64,000 nt of DNA from assembly GCF_050269735.1 (NCBI RefSeq), contig NZ_JBNNIX010000001.1, positions 992,001 to 1,056,000 on the forward strand, given 5' to 3'. The stretch comes from Paenisporosarcina sp050269735 (GTDB lineage: Bacteria > Bacillota > Bacilli > Bacillales_A > Planococcaceae). The notes under the pieces were generated by a model. That model saw only the letters and a program-made list of their open reading frames with translations, made no database searches and was not told where the DNA came from. Position numbers and translations under genes: made by a program. Positions within the stretch are counted from its first letter, which is position 1. Each line of letters starts with the position of its first letter. Shown here piece after piece: positions 36,995-44,720 of the stretch.

Positions 36995-38149
36995 ATGTCA
37001 GGGAAAAAGGTCGATATCAATTCTTTAGATCATATTTTCAGCCAAATGGTTGAAACGATGGACCGCTCCAAAAACGATATTTTTATTATAAGCGAACAAA
37101 ATCGACAAAGCTTATTACAAATGCAAAAAGAATTAGAAATTGTCCATTCAAAATTAGCTGATGTACTAATAGAAGGTGACTTGCTGGAAGAAGAGACCCG
37201 TTTATCTCGAAAACGTCTCGGTGACGTCTCCAAGCATTTTAACACGTTTACGGAAGAGCAAGTGCGTGAGGCTTACGAACAAGCAAATGATTTACAAATT
37301 AAACTTTCGATTAACCGGACGGAAGACCGCCAATTACGGGAACGTAGAGATGATTTGGAACGTCGTTTAAATGAATTAAACGACTCCATTTTGCATGCCG
37401 ATCAACTTGTTACCCAAGCCAACGTGGTAACCAACTACTTAACATCTGATTTAAAAAATGTTGGACAAGCATTGGAAACGGCAAAATTAAAGCAAGACTT
37501 CAGTCTAAAAATTATTGAAGCACAAGAAGAAGAACGAAAAAGGCTATCACGTGAAATACATGATGGTCCAGCCCAAATGATGGCAAATGTTCTGGTCCGT
37601 TCAGATTTAATTGAACGGACATATCGTGAAAAAGGTGTCGATCAGGCGCTAGTCGAGATATCCAGTCTAAAACTGATGGTTCGAAATGCATTGTCGGAAG
37701 TAAGGCGAATCATTTACGACTTGCGACCAATGGCATTGGACGATTTAGGTTTAGTTCCTACCCTCAAAAAATACTTAATGACTATCGAAGAATATAACGC
37801 GGGGTGCAAAATACACTTCCGTTCACATGGTGAACAACGCAGGCTTTTACCCAATTATGAAGTAGCAATTTTTCGTTTGATTCAAGAATCCGTGACGAAT
37901 GCTACTAAACATGGCAAGTGCCAATCGATTATGGTGGAAGTTGAATGGTTTAAAAACAAAGTGACTGTTACTGTGAAAGATAATGGGATTGGTTTCAATC
38001 AGCGTCTCGTTCGCGATAGTTCATTTGGATTATTAGGGATGCAGGAACGGGTAGATTTATTAAAAGGTGAAATGATTGTGAAATCATCACCGGGTAAGGG
38101 TACAACAATGATGTTTCGAATTCCTTTAATTGAGGAAGAAGAGAGATAA
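36995..38149 (+). CDS. degS: Two-component sensor histidine kinase DegS
   Basis: 384 residues, soluble. An N-terminal coiled-coil sensor region (1-180) is followed by the HisKA_3 site RLSREIHDGPAQ with His189 and an ATPase domain ending DSSFGLLGMQERVDLLKG. It phosphorylates DegU to control exoenzymes, motility and competence. ATG 36995 is chosen for AAGGAG upstream; a TTG at 36971 overlaps that site. Confidence 0.95.
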   Translation: MSGKKVDINSLDHIFSQMVETMDRSKNDIFIISEQNRQSLLQMQKELEIVHSKLADVLIEGDLLEEETRLSRKRLGDVSKHFNTFTEEQVREAYEQANDLQIKLSINRTEDRQLRERRDDLERRLNELNDSILHADQLVTQANVVTNYLTSDLKNVGQALETAKLKQDFSLKIIEAQEEERKRLSREIHDGPAQMMANVLVRSDLIERTYREKGVDQALVEISSLKLMVRNALSEVRRIIYDLRPMALDDLGLVPTLKKYLMTIEEYNAGCKIHFRSHGEQRRLLPNYEVAIFRLIQESVTNATKHGKCQSIMVEVEWFKNKVTVTVKDNGIGFNQRLVRDSSFGLLGMQERVDLLKGEMIVKSSPGKGTTMMFRIPLIEEEER

Positions 38150-38178
38150 GCTCTGCTTATATTTAGGAGGAAATGATG

Positions 38179-38856
38179 ATGACGACGAAAATTGTAATTA
38201 TAGACGATCACCAATTATTCCGTGAAGGTGTAAAACGAATTTTAGATTTTGAAGATTCATTCGATGTTGTTGCTGAAGGCGATGATGGTGGGGATGCTTT
38301 AAATCTGTTCGAGCAATATGCACCGGAAGTTATTTTAATGGATATCAACATGCCCCGTAAAAACGGTGTAGAGGCAACTGGCGAGCTAATGGCGAAATAT
38401 CCAGAAGCGAAAGTTATTATGTTGTCTATTCACGACGATGAATCTTATGTTACGCACGCTCTTAAAACAGGAGCTCTTGGATACATGTTGAAAGAAATGG
38501 ATGCAGATGCAATTGTCCAAGCTATTAAAGTAGTGGCTGCAGGAGGATCATACTTACATCCAAAAGTTACACGTAACTTAGTGGCAGAATTCCGTCGCTT
38601 AAGTGAACGTGAAAACAAAGGAACATTCCATCAATCAGAAATTCGTCGTCCTTTCCATTTACTGACGAAACGCGAATGTGAAGTTCTTCAATTATTAACG
38701 GACGGACAAAGTAACCGCATGATTGGTGAAACCTTGTTCATCTCTGAAAAAACAGTAAAAAATCACGTATCAAGCATTCTACAAAAAATGAATGTAAATG
38801 ACCGCACACAAGCCGTAGTTACAGCTATCAAAAACGGTTGGGTTGAAGTACGTTAA
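38179..38856 (+). CDS. degU: Response regulator DegU
   Basis: 225 residues: receiver domain (IVIIDDHQLFREGVKRIL, phospho-acceptor Asp55 in LMDINMP) and LuxR-type helix-turn-helix (LTKRECEVLQLLTDGQSNRMI, SEKTVKNHVSSIL). Three successive ATGs stand at 38173, 38176 and 38179. The last has the best spacing (8 nt) from AGGAGG. Partner of DegS, 29 nt downstream. Confidence 0.95.
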   Translation: MTTKIVIIDDHQLFREGVKRILDFEDSFDVVAEGDDGGDALNLFEQYAPEVILMDINMPRKNGVEATGELMAKYPEAKVIMLSIHDDESYVTHALKTGALGYMLKEMDADAIVQAIKVVAAGGSYLHPKVTRNLVAEFRRLSERENKGTFHQSEIRRPFHLLTKRECEVLQLLTDGQSNRMIGETLFISEKTVKNHVSSILQKMNVNDRTQAVVTAIKNGWVEVR

Positions 38857-38868
38857 TTGATTATATGG

Positions 38869-38893
38869 CCCCTCACATTTGTGAGGGGTTTTT
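38869..38893 (+). terminator. Terminator of degSU
   Basis: CCCCTCAC / GTGAGGGG with loop ATTT and five T. Confidence 0.85.
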
Positions 38894-38920
38894 GTTTTGA
38901 TGAGATGTGTATGGTGGCGC

Positions 38921-39655
38921 TCCAGGTAGACAGAATGGCTTGTTAGGTAGACAGATTTGGGTTCTAGACAGTTTCGTGAGCCAGGTAGACAGAATTGGGT
39001 TCCAGGTAGACAGAATGGCCTTCCAGGTTGCACAAAATGAAAAGTGGCACATGACTGAAGATAGAATTTGGTTTCAGGTAGACAGAATTAGCATCCAGGT
39101 AGACAGTTTCGTGAGCCAGGTAGACAGAATTTGTTTCCAGGTAGACAGAATGGCCATCCAGGTTGCACAAAATGAAAAGTGGCTCATGGCTGGTAGATAG
39201 AATTTGGGTTCAGGTAGACAGAAATAGGTTTTAGGTAGACAGAATCGCATGCCAGGTAGACAGAACGGCCATCCAGGTTGCACAAAATGAAAAGTAGCAC
39301 ATGACTAGAGATAGAATCTGGTTTCAGGTAGACAGAATTAGCATCCAGGTAGACAGTTTCGCAAGCCAGGTAGACAGAATGGCCTTCCAGGTTGCACAAA
39401 ATGAAAAGTAGCACATGACTGGTAGATAGAATTTGGATTCAGGTAGACAGAATTAGCATCCAGGTAGACAGTTTCATGAGCCAGGTAGACAGAATTGGGT
39501 TCCAGGTAGACAGAATGGCCGTCCAGGTTGCACAAAATGAAAAGTGGCACAAGACTGGCAGATAGAATCTGGTTACTGGTAGACAGAATGGTCTTCCAGG
39601 TAGACAGAATTAGCATCCAGGTAGACAGAATGGCCATCCAGGTTGTACAAACTCC
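38921..39655. repeat. Ordered array of 21-nt direct repeats, block A
   Basis: About 27 copies of a unit whose core is CCAGGTAGACAGAAT followed by six semi-variable bases (TGGGTT, GGCCTT, GGCCAT, TAGCAT) or the variant CCAGGTAGACAGTTTCGTGAG. Intact units are 20-21 nt long. Every fourth or fifth unit is followed by a different element, CCAGGTTGCACAAAATGAAA plus about 14 nt. That element begins at 39023, 39158, 39273, 39387, 39523 and, altered, 39638; the spacings are 135, 115, 114, 136 and 115 nt. Reading frames run through because the period is a multiple of three, but no ribosome site supports a gene. The last element abuts the NERD gene. Confidence 0.93.
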
Positions 39656-40641
39656 TATTTCTTTTCAAGCACTTCATTGTGTCTTGAAAAGGAGTCTTCA
39701 TTGACATCATCAAATAATTTATAAAATCTATAACGACCGTTGTTTTTAGGAATTAAATTAGCTCTATTTAAAATATGCGATGCGGATGTTTTATCTCGTA
39801 GTTGCAAAAAATCTTGGCATTCTTTTGTAGTAATAGTGCTTTTCATCAAATAAAACCAATCCTCGAGTGCATTCGTAATGATCACTTTCCTCGGAATTTT
39901 ACATGTAGGACATTTATAAAGAGTGCCAATATTTATTGAGCATTGTGGGCAAAGCAACCCTTTGACAATTTTTAAATCTTGAGTTGGGAAAATACTTACT
40001 AATGGGGTAGGGGAATAATTCGTCTTGGCTTGTTGCAGGGAGTTGATTAATGAATTGAAATCTTTTTCGGTAAGTGTGGGAGGGAGATCAAAGAGGTCTT
40101 CTATATATGACCCTACATCACAACCCATCATTATGTTGGAATACCTAGGGGGCAAGTCTACAATGGTGCTAGAAAATGCGAATACAATAGCACTTTTTAT
40201 GGGGAGATTAATTTGAATCGAATTCAGCCATTTTACTAATCGTCGTTCATGACGTTTTAGTTGCTCCTCTGGACATTTCAAAGAGGTTTTAACTCCGTCT
40301 ACTTCTCTGATTAATTGGGCAGGAGTCTTTTGAAAAGAGATTCGACCTTTCAATGCTTTTATTTCTAGTATACAAACAAACATTGGTGTAACAATCAAAG
40401 TGTCAAATTGGGCTTTTGTGTTTGCAGAAGTTTGAATATTAATGTCTTTAAAAATAACATATGGACTTGGAAATTCAATATTCTTTAAAAAATTGTCCAC
40501 ATACGTCTCACCGCTGTATCCAGCACGAATTCGAGTGATTCTCGACTCGATCTCCTTATAAAGCGGATGGTCGTTGGGCACTCTATTAAGTAAACGAAGA
40601 TAAACTTTTAACGATTTTGGCGTTTGTCGATTCTCGATAAT
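39655..40641 (-). CDS. NERD-domain (nuclease-related) protein with C-terminal zinc motif
   Basis: 328 residues if started at ATT 40641. NERD domain about 25-150 with RAGYSGE, then QFDTLIVTPMFVCILEIKAL, giving the Asp...Glu-x-Lys nuclease pattern. A C-terminal Cys4 motif is CPQC...CPTC. The first ATG/GTG-type start is GTG at 40581, which has no ribosome site. Upstream the frame stays open to a stop at 40648-40650 and encodes IIENRQTPKSLKVYLRLLNR, matching the usual N-terminus of Bacillales NERD proteins. AAAAGGAGTGA sits about 9 nt before ATT 40641. The gene lies between the two repeat blocks and points away from comFA. Confidence 0.75.
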   Translation of the reverse strand: MIENRQTPKSLKVYLRLLNRVPNDHPLYKEIESRITRIRAGYSGETYVDNFLKNIEFPSPYVIFKDINIQTSANTKAQFDTLIVTPMFVCILEIKALKGRISFQKTPAQLIREVDGVKTSLKCPEEQLKRHERRLVKWLNSIQINLPIKSAIVFAFSSTIVDLPPRYSNIMMGCDVGSYIEDLFDLPPTLTEKDFNSLINSLQQAKTNYSPTPLVSIFPTQDLKIVKGLLCPQCSINIGTLYKCPTCKIPRKVIITNALEDWFYLMKSTITTKECQDFLQLRDKTSASHILNRANLIPKNNGRYRFYKLFDDVNEDSFSRHNEVLEKK

Positions 40642-40724
40642 AAAATATCACTCCTTTTAAAACTTGGGATAATGTAAAAATAGCATTTTTATCCATCTGG
40701 TTGCAACTGAATTATTTGAAAAGA

Positions 40725-40906
40725 AAGCCAGGCAGACAGAACAGTCACCCTGTTCACATTTCAGGTAGATAGTTAGGTACTCTAGGTAGACAGTTTGAGG
40801 TTCCAGGTAGACAGTTAGGTTCTCCAGGTAGACAGTTTCCCGTTCCAGGTAGACAGTTTCGCAAGCCAGGTAGACAGAATAGCCTTCCAGGTTGCACAAA
40901 ATGAAG
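40725..40906. repeat. 21-nt direct repeats, block B
   Basis: About seven units of the same family as block A and in the same orientation (CCAGGTAGACAGTTTCGCAAG, CCAGGTAGACAGAATAGCCTT and more degenerate copies at the left). They end with the CCAGGTTGCACAAAATGAA element near 40887. The block lies upstream of the NERD gene start. The remainder of the 40642-41037 interval shows no gene; a TATAAT at 40979 may belong to the lipoprotein promoter. Confidence 0.88.
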
Positions 40907-41037
40907 TTGCATACACATCCCAGCACATTTCTACACGAAACTTTCACATGAATCGTGTCGTCTCTATTCAGAAGTGGCTATAATATAATTAGGGCAATCA
41001 TTTTATGACAAAATAGCCGAGTAGGAGGACGAATTTA

Positions 41038-41628
41038 ATGAATTTCAAATATATGATGATATTGACTATTCTTTCAATAGTACTATCAGCTTGTGCGAGT
41101 GAAGAGAACCGAGAAGGCGCAGGTTCTGTTTCTGACGGTGAGTCTTCAAGTGAAAATAGCGCATTGGAACATGGTGTGAAAGATCAGAAACAAGATCAAG
41201 CTCAGTCTGATGTGGGATTTGAGATGGCGGGTTCTGAGATCGAAGAGGCCCAGAATGTACCTGCAGAAGAGAAAAAGGCAATTTTGGCATCATTCGATAC
41301 GTATATGACTTCATTTAATGAAGAAGACATTGAGAAATATATGTCCATCATTGCTACTGAACCTGAAGGGTTTGATTACAAAGAAGAAGAAGCGACCGTA
41401 GTAAAAACGTTCAAAGAATACGATGTGAAACGAACGACTGAGGATGTAACGGTTATCAAATATGATGAAAATCAAGCACAGGTCTTTGCATCGTTGGCAA
41501 TTTCCCTTGAACAGAAATCAACAGGAGCAAAACTTGACCGGACAGGTAGACAAGTTACAGTGTTCGCTAAAGAAGAAGGAAATTGGCGTGTTAGCAGTGT
41601 ATATTTCATCGGAGATGCAACAGAATAA
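41038..41628 (+). CDS. Lipoprotein with NTF2/SnoaL-like domain
   Basis: 196 residues. Type II signal peptide with lipobox LSAC (Cys19). A long acidic/serine-rich linker follows, then a compact domain (about 75-196, AILASFDTYMTSFNEEDIEKYM ... GNWRVSSVYF) with the NTF2-like/SnoaL pattern. Outer-leaflet anchored; function unknown. AGGAGG ribosome site. Confidence 0.75.
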   Translation: MNFKYMMILTILSIVLSACASEENREGAGSVSDGESSSENSALEHGVKDQKQDQAQSDVGFEMAGSEIEEAQNVPAEEKKAILASFDTYMTSFNEEDIEKYMSIIATEPEGFDYKEEEATVVKTFKEYDVKRTTEDVTVIKYDENQAQVFASLAISLEQKSTGAKLDRTGRQVTVFAKEEGNWRVSSVYFIGDATE

Positions 41629-41636
41629 GCTGGTCG

Positions 41637-41668
41637 AAAACCTCGCAAATTGCGGGGTTTTGTTTTTA
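41637..41668 (+). terminator. Terminator after the lipoprotein gene
   Basis: AAAACCTCGC / GCGGGGTTTT (one G-T pair) with T-rich tail. Confidence 0.75.
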
Positions 41669-41678
41669 AGGAATTGTG

Positions 41679-41691
41679 AAAAAACTTTTTT
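41679..41691 (+). promoter_or_regulatory. Candidate ComK half-box before comFA
   Basis: AAAAAACTTTTTT fits the AAAA-N5-TTTT consensus and lies 81 nt before comFA, a known ComK target in B. subtilis. Only one clear box is seen, where ComK needs two. Confidence 0.3.
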
Positions 41692-41771
41692 CTATCTTAA
41701 ATTGGCGGACTCCACATTTTGGGATTATGATAAAAATGTAGGAATGAGTAATCCACATTGGAGGAATGCTC

Positions 41772-43124
41772 ATGGAAGAAATACAAACATTTTTAAGTGG
41801 TCGAATTTGGTTAATGGAAAAGACCCCATTTCCTTTAGCCATCATTGAAGATTATATTCAAATAGGATTTATTACCCCACATAAAGGCATTCAGCCAAAA
41901 CAACCTTCCCACATACTAAAATCTAATCAGCACCATTGTCGTCGTTGTGGATTTGAGCAATTAACTTCCTTTCAATGTGCAAAATGTAAAGGGCCTTGTC
42001 TTTATTGCAGGCATTGCATTCGCATGGGCAGAGTGAGTAGTTGTACCGTTTTAATTGCTTGGAGCGGACCTGCAATGGAACAAGTACAGTCACATCTGTT
42101 TTCATGGAAAGGAAATTTAACTCCAAAACAAGATCTTGCTTCAAAAGAACTCCTGGAAAGCGTTCGTCAAAATGAAAGCCATTTAATACATGCGGTCTGC
42201 GGAGCGGGAAAAACGGAGTTACTGTTTCCCGCAGTTTTTGATTTGCTGGAGCGGGGAAAGCGGGTTTGTGTGGCTACCCCAAGGACAGATGTTGTACTGG
42301 AACTAGCCCCGCGTTTTCAGCAAGTTTTCCCGCAAACCGTCATTCATTCTTTATATGGTGGTTCTCCAGAATATACGAATTATGCGCAGTTAATCATCGC
42401 AACAACACATCAATTGTTCAGATTTGAAGATGCTTTTGATGTCATATTTGTTGATGAAGCGGATGCTTTTCCGTACACAGTGGATGTAACACTGCAAAAT
42501 GCAGTGAAGAAAGCGAAAAAGAACGAAGCAGCTATCCATACAATAACAGCGACTCCTTCTGAAGAACTTTTAAGACAAACGGTTAATAAATCTGTCATAT
42601 CAAGAAGATTTCACGGTTTTCCATTACCGGTACCACGTTTTGTTGGGTTATGGAATTACAAAAAGTACATCCGTAAAGGCGAACTTCCCCAAAAGCTAAA
42701 ACAATGGACAATGACTTGTCTGAACCAAAAGCAGCCGTTTCTCATTTTTTTTCCAACGATTGACCTTATGGAGCAAGCCTTGCCATTATTTCAGTTATTG
42801 CATCCAGACATTTTGTCCGTTCATGCTGAAGATCCACTTCGAAAAGAAAAGGTTATGAAGTTACGTGAAAAGAAAGTGTGTGGATTGCTCACAACAACGA
42901 TTCTGGAGCGTGGAATTACTATTCCTGATGTTCAAGTTGCGGTAGTTGGTGCTGATGAACTCATTTTTACGAGCAGTGCATTAATTCAAATCGGTGGACG
43001 GGTCGGACGATCAATCGAATATCCAAATGGTGATTTGGTGTTTTTTCATCATGGAATTTCATTTGCCATGGATAAGGCAAAAGAGACAATTGAAGCGCAC
43101 AATAAAGACGGCGGATTCAAATAA
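41772..43124 (+). CDS. comFA: Late competence helicase-like ATPase ComFA
   Basis: 450 residues. A Cys4 zinc-finger region (CRRCGF, CAKCKG, CRHCIR) precedes a superfamily-2 helicase core with Walker A VCGAGKTELL, VDEADAFP and TITATP; the C-terminal part has TTTILERGITIPDVQV and QIGGRVGRS. It powers uptake of single-stranded DNA. ATG 41772 has GGAGGA 6 nt upstream; ATG 41766 is too close. It ends in a 1-nt overlap with comFC. Confidence 0.93.
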   Translation: MEEIQTFLSGRIWLMEKTPFPLAIIEDYIQIGFITPHKGIQPKQPSHILKSNQHHCRRCGFEQLTSFQCAKCKGPCLYCRHCIRMGRVSSCTVLIAWSGPAMEQVQSHLFSWKGNLTPKQDLASKELLESVRQNESHLIHAVCGAGKTELLFPAVFDLLERGKRVCVATPRTDVVLELAPRFQQVFPQTVIHSLYGGSPEYTNYAQLIIATTHQLFRFEDAFDVIFVDEADAFPYTVDVTLQNAVKKAKKNEAAIHTITATPSEELLRQTVNKSVISRRFHGFPLPVPRFVGLWNYKKYIRKGELPQKLKQWTMTCLNQKQPFLIFFPTIDLMEQALPLFQLLHPDILSVHAEDPLRKEKVMKLREKKVCGLLTTTILERGITIPDVQVAVVGADELIFTSSALIQIGGRVGRSIEYPNGDLVFFHHGISFAMDKAKETIEAHNKDGGFK

Positions 43125-43744
43125 TGAATTGTTTAATTTGTTCAAACACATTTATTGAAAGTGCTTCTTGGCAAAAACTGTTCCTCATAAAACCAGCGGA
43201 TGTAATCTGCAAGAAATGTCGGTCGAAATTTGAAAAAATACTGAAAACTAAGAGTGAAAATGAATGGTCGGGGACAGTATATGAAGGTGCACTTGACTCA
43301 GTCAAATCCTTCTACAAATACAACGACTGGATGAAACATGTTTTTCAGCAATATAAATTTCAATTGGATGTTGAACTGGCCAAAATTTTTGCGGAAGACT
43401 TCAGACCGCTACGCAATGTTCAAGAATTGGTTGTCCCTATTCCACTGCATCCGGAGATGTTACGAGAAAGAACTTTTTCACAAGTTGATCAATTCCTCAA
43501 TGTTGCTAATGTTCCATTTACGCATGTGCTGTCAAAAACAGAAAATCGATCGCAAGTTGGAAAAACAAAAAAAGATCGGATGTCTACCGAATTAATTTTT
43601 TCTGTTCAAGAAAATGTTCAAAATCAACATATTATATTGGTCGACGATTTGTATACAACCGGTACCACACTGCATCACGCTGCATTTGCATTGAAAGAAG
43701 CAGGTGCTCAGACAGTTCGTGCAATCACTTTGATTCGAGTGTGA
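43124..43744 (+). CDS. comFC: Competence-associated phosphoribosyltransferase ComFC
   Basis: 206 residues. Zinc-type Cys motif at the start (CLIC...CKKC) and a PRTase domain with IILVDDLYTTGTTLHHA. Needed for transformation alongside ComFA. It overlaps the comFA stop by one base, so they are translationally coupled. Confidence 0.92.
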   Translation: MNCLICSNTFIESASWQKLFLIKPADVICKKCRSKFEKILKTKSENEWSGTVYEGALDSVKSFYKYNDWMKHVFQQYKFQLDVELAKIFAEDFRPLRNVQELVVPIPLHPEMLRERTFSQVDQFLNVANVPFTHVLSKTENRSQVGKTKKDRMSTELIFSVQENVQNQHIILVDDLYTTGTTLHHAAFALKEAGAQTVRAITLIRV

Positions 43745-43790
43745 AATGTTAAGAAAATGTCTTCTTTCGACAAAATTCCGAAAATTTTTG

Positions 43791-43827
43791 GTTTGTAGCA
43801 GGAGTTAATAGGGGATAAGTAGAATAA
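43791..43827 (+). promoter_or_regulatory. Overlapping sigma-B and sigma-H promoters of hpf
   Basis: GTTTGT at 43791, 14-nt spacer, GGGGAT at 43811 fits sigma-B. GCAGGAGTT at 43798, 12-nt spacer, GTAGAATAA at 43819 fits sigma-H. B. subtilis yvyD (hpf) is controlled by both factors. Confidence 0.55.
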
Positions 43828-43861
43828 GGTTTACATAGCCTTAACTAAAGGAGGAGTTTAC

Positions 43862-44422
43862 ATGTTAAATTTTAATATCCGTGGTGAAAACGTCGAGGTA
43901 ACTCCTGCGATTCGTGAGCACGTTGAAAGCAAAATCAATAAGGTAGAACGCTATTTCAACGAAGATATTCAAGCGAACGCAAATGTTAATTTAAAGATTT
44001 ATAATGACAGTCAAACGAAAGTGGAAGTAACTATTCCAATGAAGAATTTAACGCTCCGAGCTGAAGAGCGTCACAATGATATGTATGCAGCAGTCGATTT
44101 AATCGTCGACAAACTTGAGCGTCAAATACGTAAACATAAAACGAAAGTAAACCGTAAGTTCCGTGAACGTGAAGGTGTTGGTGCCTACTTTGCAAACGTG
44201 GTGTCTCCTGAACAAGCGGCATATCAAGACGAGAGTGAAGAAGAATTACCAATCGTCCGTACGAAGCAATTTGAATTAAAACCGATGGATCAAGAAGAAG
44301 CGGTTTTACAAATGGATATGCTGGGACATAACTTCTACGTCTTCACTGATGCAGAATCAAATGGAACAAATATCGTTTACAAACGTAAAGACGGCAAATA
44401 TGGTTTAATCGAAACAAACTAA
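43862..44422 (+). CDS. hpf: Long-form ribosome hibernation promoting factor
   Basis: 186 residues: N-terminal HPF/YfiA domain (MLNFNIRGENVEVTPAIREH) and C-terminal dimerisation domain (VRTKQFELKPMDQEEAVLQM, VVYKRKDGKYGLIE type). It promotes 100S ribosome formation in stationary phase or stress. GGAGGAG ribosome site. Upstream overlapping stress and sigma-H promoters are visible. Confidence 0.95.
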   Translation: MLNFNIRGENVEVTPAIREHVESKINKVERYFNEDIQANANVNLKIYNDSQTKVEVTIPMKNLTLRAEERHNDMYAAVDLIVDKLERQIRKHKTKVNRKFREREGVGAYFANVVSPEQAAYQDESEEELPIVRTKQFELKPMDQEEAVLQMDMLGHNFYVFTDAESNGTNIVYKRKDGKYGLIETN

Positions 44423-44439
44423 ATTAAATGAATTAATGA

Positions 44440-44470
44440 GAAAGCCCAAGCATTGGGCTTTCTTTTTTTT
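44440..44470 (+). terminator. Terminator after hpf
   Basis: GAAAGCCCAA / TTGGGCTTTC, loop GCA, then eight T. Confidence 0.88.
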
Positions 44471-44720
44471 GTTAGACATTCTAAAAACATTTGCCCCTGC
44501 ATTCCGCAAGAGCAGGTAGATTGAAGTCACTATTATTAGGTTTACATACTTGCTGGCTCGTACGAAAAAAGCGGCTTGTGCAAATGTAGATTAATAAAAA
44601 CAGGATTAGTACTTATTGGAAAGTTGATTTATTTGTCGGTTGAGAAGGAATTTACTCGAACGAAGCGAATAGTACCTTTATCAAGTTTAAGGACAGCATT
44701 TCAATAGGGGAGGGGATTGG

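Noticed and set aside
38779..39637. Several overlapping open frames of 68-99 codons on both strands within the repeats (for example minus-strand heptapeptides VYLEPNS, VYLAHET)
   Set aside because: They arise because the 21-nt period is a multiple of three and the unit lacks stops. Several frames are open at once and none has a ribosome site or a credible start.
38921..39655. CRISPR array
   Set aside because: The unit is 21 nt with only about six semi-variable bases drawn from a small recurring set; there are no unique spacers of usual length, no leader and no cas genes.
44683..44712. Sigma-B-like promoter (GTTTAA ... GGGGAG) before the GGDEF-EAL gene
   Set aside because: The spacer is 16 nt, longer than the 12-14 nt typical, and the GGGGAG doubles as the ribosome site.
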